Below, one piece after another: positions 60,714-64,000 of a stretch of DNA of 64,000 nt. Each line of letters begins with the position of its first letter. The stretch's first letter is position 1. Below the pieces are notes generated by a model, which searched no databases, was not told where the DNA came from, and worked only from the letters and a program-made list of their open reading frames with translations. Location of the stretch: NCBI RefSeq assembly GCF_000024345.1, contig NC_013729.1, forward strand, positions 6,882,001 through 6,946,000, in the 5' to 3' direction. The translations under genes were made by a program, and so were the position numbers. This DNA is from Kribbella flavida DSM 17836. GTDB taxonomy: Bacteria; Actinomycetota; Actinomycetes; Propionibacteriales; Kribbellaceae.

Positions 60714-61712
60714 TCAGCGGCTCGGCAGGGATCGGGGCAGGCCGAACGCCGGGAGCACGGTGTTCTCGAAGCGGGTCATCGCCGCGATCCGGTCGCCGGC
60801 CAGCGTCAGGACGTACAGGCCGGCTCCGTGGCTGATCCGGTCCGGGCCGCGCAGGTACGCCCCGAACGCGGGCTGGCCGTTGGCCCGGGTCGGCACCAGG
60901 TCGAACCGCCGGCCGGCTCCGAAGAGGGCGGCGCAGAAGCGGCGTACGACGTCTCGGCCCTGGTACTCGAAGGGCATCGGCGGCATCGAGACGAAGGCGT
61001 CGTCGGTCAGCAGCTCGACCAGCGCGTCGACGTCGGCGGACTGCCAGGCGTGCAGGAATCTCGCCACCAGCGCAGCCTCGGCGGGTGAGTCGCGGGCCGG
61101 CGCCGGCTCGGCGCCGGCCACCGATCGCCGCAGCCCGGCGCGGGCTCGTTTGAGCGCGCTCTTGACCGACTCCACGCTGCAGTCGAGCAGTTCGGCCACC
61201 TCGTCGGCGCGGAAGCCGAGCACGTCCCGCAGCACGAGGACGGCGAGCTGGCGCGGCGGCAGCACCTGGAGCGCGGTCACGAAGGCCAGCGAGATGGCCT
61301 CGGTCTGCTGGTACCGAGCCTCCGGGCCGAGCGGCACGTCGACCGCACCGTCGAGCAGGGCGTCGGGGAACGGCTCGAGCCAGACAACCTCGCCGAGACG
61401 AGTCGGTGCCAGGGGCTCCACCCCGGGCACGTCCCAGGCTTGGGGCGGACGGCGGGCGGCCGACCGGCGGGCGTTGAGACACCGGTTGGTGGCGATCCGG
61501 TAGAGCCAGGTGCGCAGCGACGCCCGGCCTTCGAAACCGTCGAGTCCCTGCCAGGCGGCCAGCAGCGTGCTCTGCAGCGCGTCCTCGGCATCCTGGAAGG
61601 ACCCGAGCATCCGGTAGCAGTGCACCTGCAGCTCGCGGACGTACGGCGCCGTCAGCTCCCGGAACGCGTCACCGTCCCCGCTCCGCGCCCGCGCCATCAA
61701 CTCGGCCGTCAC
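60714..61712 (-). CDS. ECF sigma factor with C-terminal SnoaL-like domain
   Basis: 332 aa from GTG 61712 (GGAGG 5 nt upstream); GTG 61718 is an alternative. Region 2: FRELTAPYVRELQVHCYRMLGSFQDAEDALQSTLLAAWQGLDGFEGRASLRTWLYRIATNRCLN; region 4: LPPRQLAVLVLRDVLGFRADEVAELLDCSVESVKSALKRARAGL (about 150-193). A C-terminal NTF2/SnoaL-like domain (about 215-320) replaces a separate anti-sigma factor, as in the TIGR02960/SigG-like ECF groups with fused control domains. Confidence 0.92.
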   Translation of the reverse strand: MTAELMARARSGDGDAFRELTAPYVRELQVHCYRMLGSFQDAEDALQSTLLAAWQGLDGFEGRASLRTWLYRIATNRCLNARRSAARRPPQAWDVPGVEPLAPTRLGEVVWLEPFPDALLDGAVDVPLGPEARYQQTEAISLAFVTALQVLPPRQLAVLVLRDVLGFRADEVAELLDCSVESVKSALKRARAGLRRSVAGAEPAPARDSPAEAALVARFLHAWQSADVDALVELLTDDAFVSMPPMPFEYQGRDVVRRFCAALFGAGRRFDLVPTRANGQPAFGAYLRGPDRISHGAGLYVLTLAGDRIAAMTRFENTVLPAFGLPRSLPSR

Positions 61713-61840
61713 CGCCACCTCCCGCTCACTGCATCTTCCGGTACCGACACCGGCCGCGGCGACAACGGGGCGGCCGACTGCGCCCCTTTTCCGGCGACCG
61801 CGGTGTCCATCTCGGTAGCCGACGACGAAGGAGACCCACC

Positions 61841-62425
61841 ATGGGACAGCTCGTGATCACCACCAACGCAACCCTCGACGGGGTGGTCGAGGACCCGGAC
61901 GGCCAGGAAGGCTCCGCAGGCGGCGGCTGGTTCGCCCGGTTCGGCGGCAAGGACCTCGCCGAGTGGACCAAGGTGACCACGGACGAGGCGCTGCACGCCG
62001 AGGCCCTGCTCCTGGGCCGCCGGAGCGACGAGTGGTTCGGCACCCGCTGGCCCGCCCGGACCGGCGAGCTGGCCGACCGCCTGAACAGCCTGCCCAAGTA
62101 CGTCGTGTCCGCCGGCCGCCGGAGTCCCGTCTGGACCAACTGCACGGTTCTCAGCGGCAACGTCGTCGACGAGGTCTCCCGCCTCAAGCAGCAGCGAGAC
62201 GGCGACATCCTCGTCTACGCCAGCCGCCAGCTCGGACGGACCCTGCTGGAGCACAACCTGGTCGACGAGCTGCGGCTGATGCTCTTCCCGGTCGTGCTCG
62301 GATCCGGCCGGCGCCTCTTCGACGACACCAGCGCCACGACGCCGCTGCGCCTGCTCCGCCACCGGACCATCGGCGACAACCTCACCCTGCTGACCTACCG
62401 GCCCGAGGTCACTCCCGTCCGCTGA
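61841..62425 (+). CDS. Dihydrofolate reductase-family protein (RibD C-terminal-like)
   Basis: 194 aa, ATG 61841 with GAAGGAG 7 nt upstream. VITTNATLDGVVEDPDG, ALLLGRRSDEWF, LNSLPKYVVSAG, DILVYASRQLGRTLLEHNLVDELRLMLFPVVLGSGRRLF: the RibD-C/DHFR-like fold binding NADPH. These single-domain proteins are common in actinobacteria and are rarely true DHFRs; substrate unknown. A short hairpin with four T (61767-61790) precedes it. The 3' end overlaps the ABC permease gene by 17 bp. Confidence 0.88.
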   Translation: MGQLVITTNATLDGVVEDPDGQEGSAGGGWFARFGGKDLAEWTKVTTDEALHAEALLLGRRSDEWFGTRWPARTGELADRLNSLPKYVVSAGRRSPVWTNCTVLSGNVVDEVSRLKQQRDGDILVYASRQLGRTLLEHNLVDELRLMLFPVVLGSGRRLFDDTSATTPLRLLRHRTIGDNLTLLTYRPEVTPVR

Positions 62426-64000
62426 GCACGGTGATCGGGCTGAACCTGGTCGTGGTCCAAGCGCTCAGCGCGGCGGTGCAGCCCACGACGACGAGAGCGG
62501 CCGCGGAGATCAGCCCGAGCAGCCGCCACGGGACGGCGACCACGACCACGCCGTACAGCTCGGCCGTGCCGGCGGCGATCCCGGCCAGCGCCGCTCCCAC
62601 GACCAGCGCGCCGAGCAGGACGCCGACCACCACGACGGTGATCGACTCGACCGTGGCGATGCCGACGACCTGCCGCCGGGTGCACCCGGCCATCCGGGCC
62701 AGCGCGAACTCGCGCCGCCGGTCGGCCGCCGCCATGACCACCGCGTTGACCACGGCAACCGCCGCGTAGACCCCGGCCAGCCCCATCAGGACGGCGAAGA
62801 TCCCGGTGTCGTCGCGCTGTTCCGCAGCGCCCTTCGCCTCGGCCCACTCACGCACCGTCCGCACCTCCCCCTGGGCAGCGAGCGCCTGGGCCAGTTCGGC
62901 CGGATCGGTTCCCGCCGCGACCCGGACGAGCGTCTCGGTCCTCGCCTCGGCGCAGCGCGACGCCGGAGCACAGACCAGCGCCCGCGGGACGAAGAAGTGC
63001 TCGGTCACGTCGAGCGTCTCCGGCATCAGCGCGACCACCTTCAGCGTTAGCCGCTGCGTCCCGATCACGGCCGTCACCGACGAACCCAGCTTGTACCCCT
63101 CGGTCGCCATCCCGGGCCCGATCGCGATCGTTGCCCCAGTCAACTTGTCGAGTGATCCCTTGCGGGCACGCAGAGTGTGCGTGCGCTGGTACCCGGCCGG
63201 ATCGATGCCGACGGCCTCCGAGTACGTCGTCTGCTTCTTCTTCCCGGCGGTCCGGACGATCGTCACCGGCACCGTCGTCTGCACCGACGTGGCTGCGATC
63301 CGCGGATCCGGCGGTACCGCGCCGCCGACGACGAGCTCGGCGGTGATCAACTGCCGCTGCTCCTCCCCGACCGCCTTCGCCAGCGAGCCGAACACGCCCC
63401 ACAGACCGGCGAGCAGTCCCACCAGCACGATCAACGGCGCGGCCGTCGCGGCACTGCGGCGTACGGCGTGCAGGACGCCGGCGCGGGCCAGGTCGGTCAC
63501 CACGTTGCCGCGCAGCACCAGCGCCGGCAGCCGCCCGGCGAGGGGCACGACGACCGGACTCAGCTGGCTCAGCGCGACCGACCCGCTGATCATCACCACC
63601 AGCGCGATCATCAGCCCGGCCACGAAGTCGCCGGCAGCCTGCGCCGCGATCACCATCAGCCCGGTGAACCCGGCCGCCGACAACCCCCAGAACCACCGCC
63701 ACCCCGTCATCACCGGCAGTGTTCTGGGCAGATCGGCGAGGGCATCCAGCGCGCCGATCCGGGAGGCCCGCCAGGCCGCCGCGAACGCCCCGACCACGGC
63801 CGTGCCCACGCCGATCATCGCCGCCGCCCACAGCGCGCCCTGCTCCCACGGCGCGTGGAACGACGAGGGCAACATGCCCAGCTCGATCAGCAGCTTCGAC
63901 TGAGCCCACGTGCCGACCAGCCCGATCGGCACGCCAGCCGCAGTACCGACCAGGCCGAGCACCGCGGCCTCACCCAGCAGCATCAGCCGCAAGGTGCCGC
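62409..64000 (-). CDS. ABC transporter permease, FtsX/MacB-like (5' end outside window)
   Basis: At least 530 residues; the frame runs off the right edge, so the N-terminus is missing. Two visible FtsX-type membrane blocks: one beginning LGEAAVLGLVGTAAGVPIGLVG with following segments, and the C-terminal block (IFAVLMGLAGVYAAVAVVNAVVMAAADRRREFALARMAGCTRRQVVGIATVESITVVVVGVLLGALV ... FSPITVLSGRE). An extracytoplasmic domain of about 200 residues lies between. Duplicated FtsX domains indicate a large DevC/YtrF-type exporter; the partner ATPase is probably just beyond the window. Confidence 0.9.
   Translation of the reverse strand, partial: GTLRLMLLGEAAVLGLVGTAAGVPIGLVGTWAQSKLLIELGMLPSSFHAPWEQGALWAAAMIGVGTAVVGAFAAAWRASRIGALDALADLPRTLPVMTGWRWFWGLSAAGFTGLMVIAAQAAGDFVAGLMIALVVMISGSVALSQLSPVVVPLAGRLPALVLRGNVVTDLARAGVLHAVRRSAATAAPLIVLVGLLAGLWGVFGSLAKAVGEEQRQLITAELVVGGAVPPDPRIAATSVQTTVPVTIVRTAGKKKQTTYSEAVGIDPAGYQRTHTLRARKGSLDKLTGATIAIGPGMATEGYKLGSSVTAVIGTQRLTLKVVALMPETLDVTEHFFVPRALVCAPASRCAEARTETLVRVAAGTDPAELAQALAAQGEVRTVREWAEAKGAAEQRDDTGIFAVLMGLAGVYAAVAVVNAVVMAAADRRREFALARMAGCTRRQVVGIATVESITVVVVGVLLGALVVGAALAGIAAGTAELYGVVVVAVPWRLLGLISAAALVVVGCTAALSAWTTTRFSPITVLSGRE

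Overview
The window is a 64-kb stretch of a high-GC (about 70%) actinobacterial chromosome. Gene content and order (Lsr2, a Scy/FilP-type polarity pair, ClpC-Lsr2-LysS, ftsH-folE-folP-folB-folK-DUF3180, an F420-type oxidoreductase, a TIGR03883-type metalloprotease, SigE-family ECF sigma factors) fit Propionibacteriales such as Kribbella or Nocardioides. This placement is inferred from gene content; no rRNA or species marker is present. No tRNA, rRNA, CRISPR array, intact IS or phage gene was seen, so this is mainly core chromosome with small accessory insertions.

Layout. 1-7.1 kb: end of a fabH-like gene, disA (c-di-AMP synthase), a membrane-anchored unknown, mutY, and on the minus strand a scy-like/filP-like pair of polar-growth coiled-coil proteins. 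7.2-13.0 kb: three unknown membrane proteins and a SigE-family sigma factor with a CU044_5270-type partner. 13.1-18.1 kb: clpC (two candidate ClgR boxes upstream), lsr2, lysS. 18.1-22.5 kb: divergent MFS/ArsR pair, a lipoprotein, an F420-type oxidoreductase and an AhpD-like protein. 22.5-27.5 kb: NAD/CoA cluster DUF2520-panC-nadB-nadC-coaX, with a coaX lacking its N-terminal Asp motif. 27.6-35 kb: RNA-ligase-like protein, MidA-like methyltransferase, two bacterial PH-domain proteins, an orphan nuoD, a hipBA toxin-antitoxin module and a methyltransferase.

35-48 kb: inositol-monophosphatase-like enzyme, ABM protein, HAD-like protein, then the folate cluster read right to left (ftsH, folE, a secreted trypsin-like protease, folP, an NTF2-like protein, folB, folK, DUF3180), preceded by hpt, tilS, a zinc metalloprotease and dacB. 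48-54 kb: ppa, an NlpC/P60 hydrolase, two exported proteins (EEP phosphatase/nuclease, Ycf48-like propeller) and a bile-acid:Na+ symporter-type transporter. 54-64 kb: XRE/SDR divergent pair, thiamine-binding protein, TetR/DHA2 efflux operon divergent from a Tat-exported cholesterol oxidase, an unknown gene whose Shine-Dalgarno lies in a terminator-like hairpin, an ECF sigma factor with a SnoaL-like tail, a DHFR-family protein and the end of an ABC permease.

Recurrent themes. At least eleven genes have a TANNNT hexamer 6-8 nt before the start codon and no Shine-Dalgarno, the signature of leaderless transcription. Three regulator/target pairs carry clear dyads (ArsR/MFS, TetR/DHA2-choA, XRE/SDR). 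Two long near-perfect inverted repeats (3511-3587 and 55570-55673) sit between convergent genes and may be MITE-like insertions or bidirectional terminators. I found no single unmistakably new multi-gene system; the most distinctive items are the degenerate CoaX, the two palindromic elements, the SD-sequestering hairpin at 60.1 kb, the ClgR boxes and the NTF2-like gene translationally coupled inside the folate operon.
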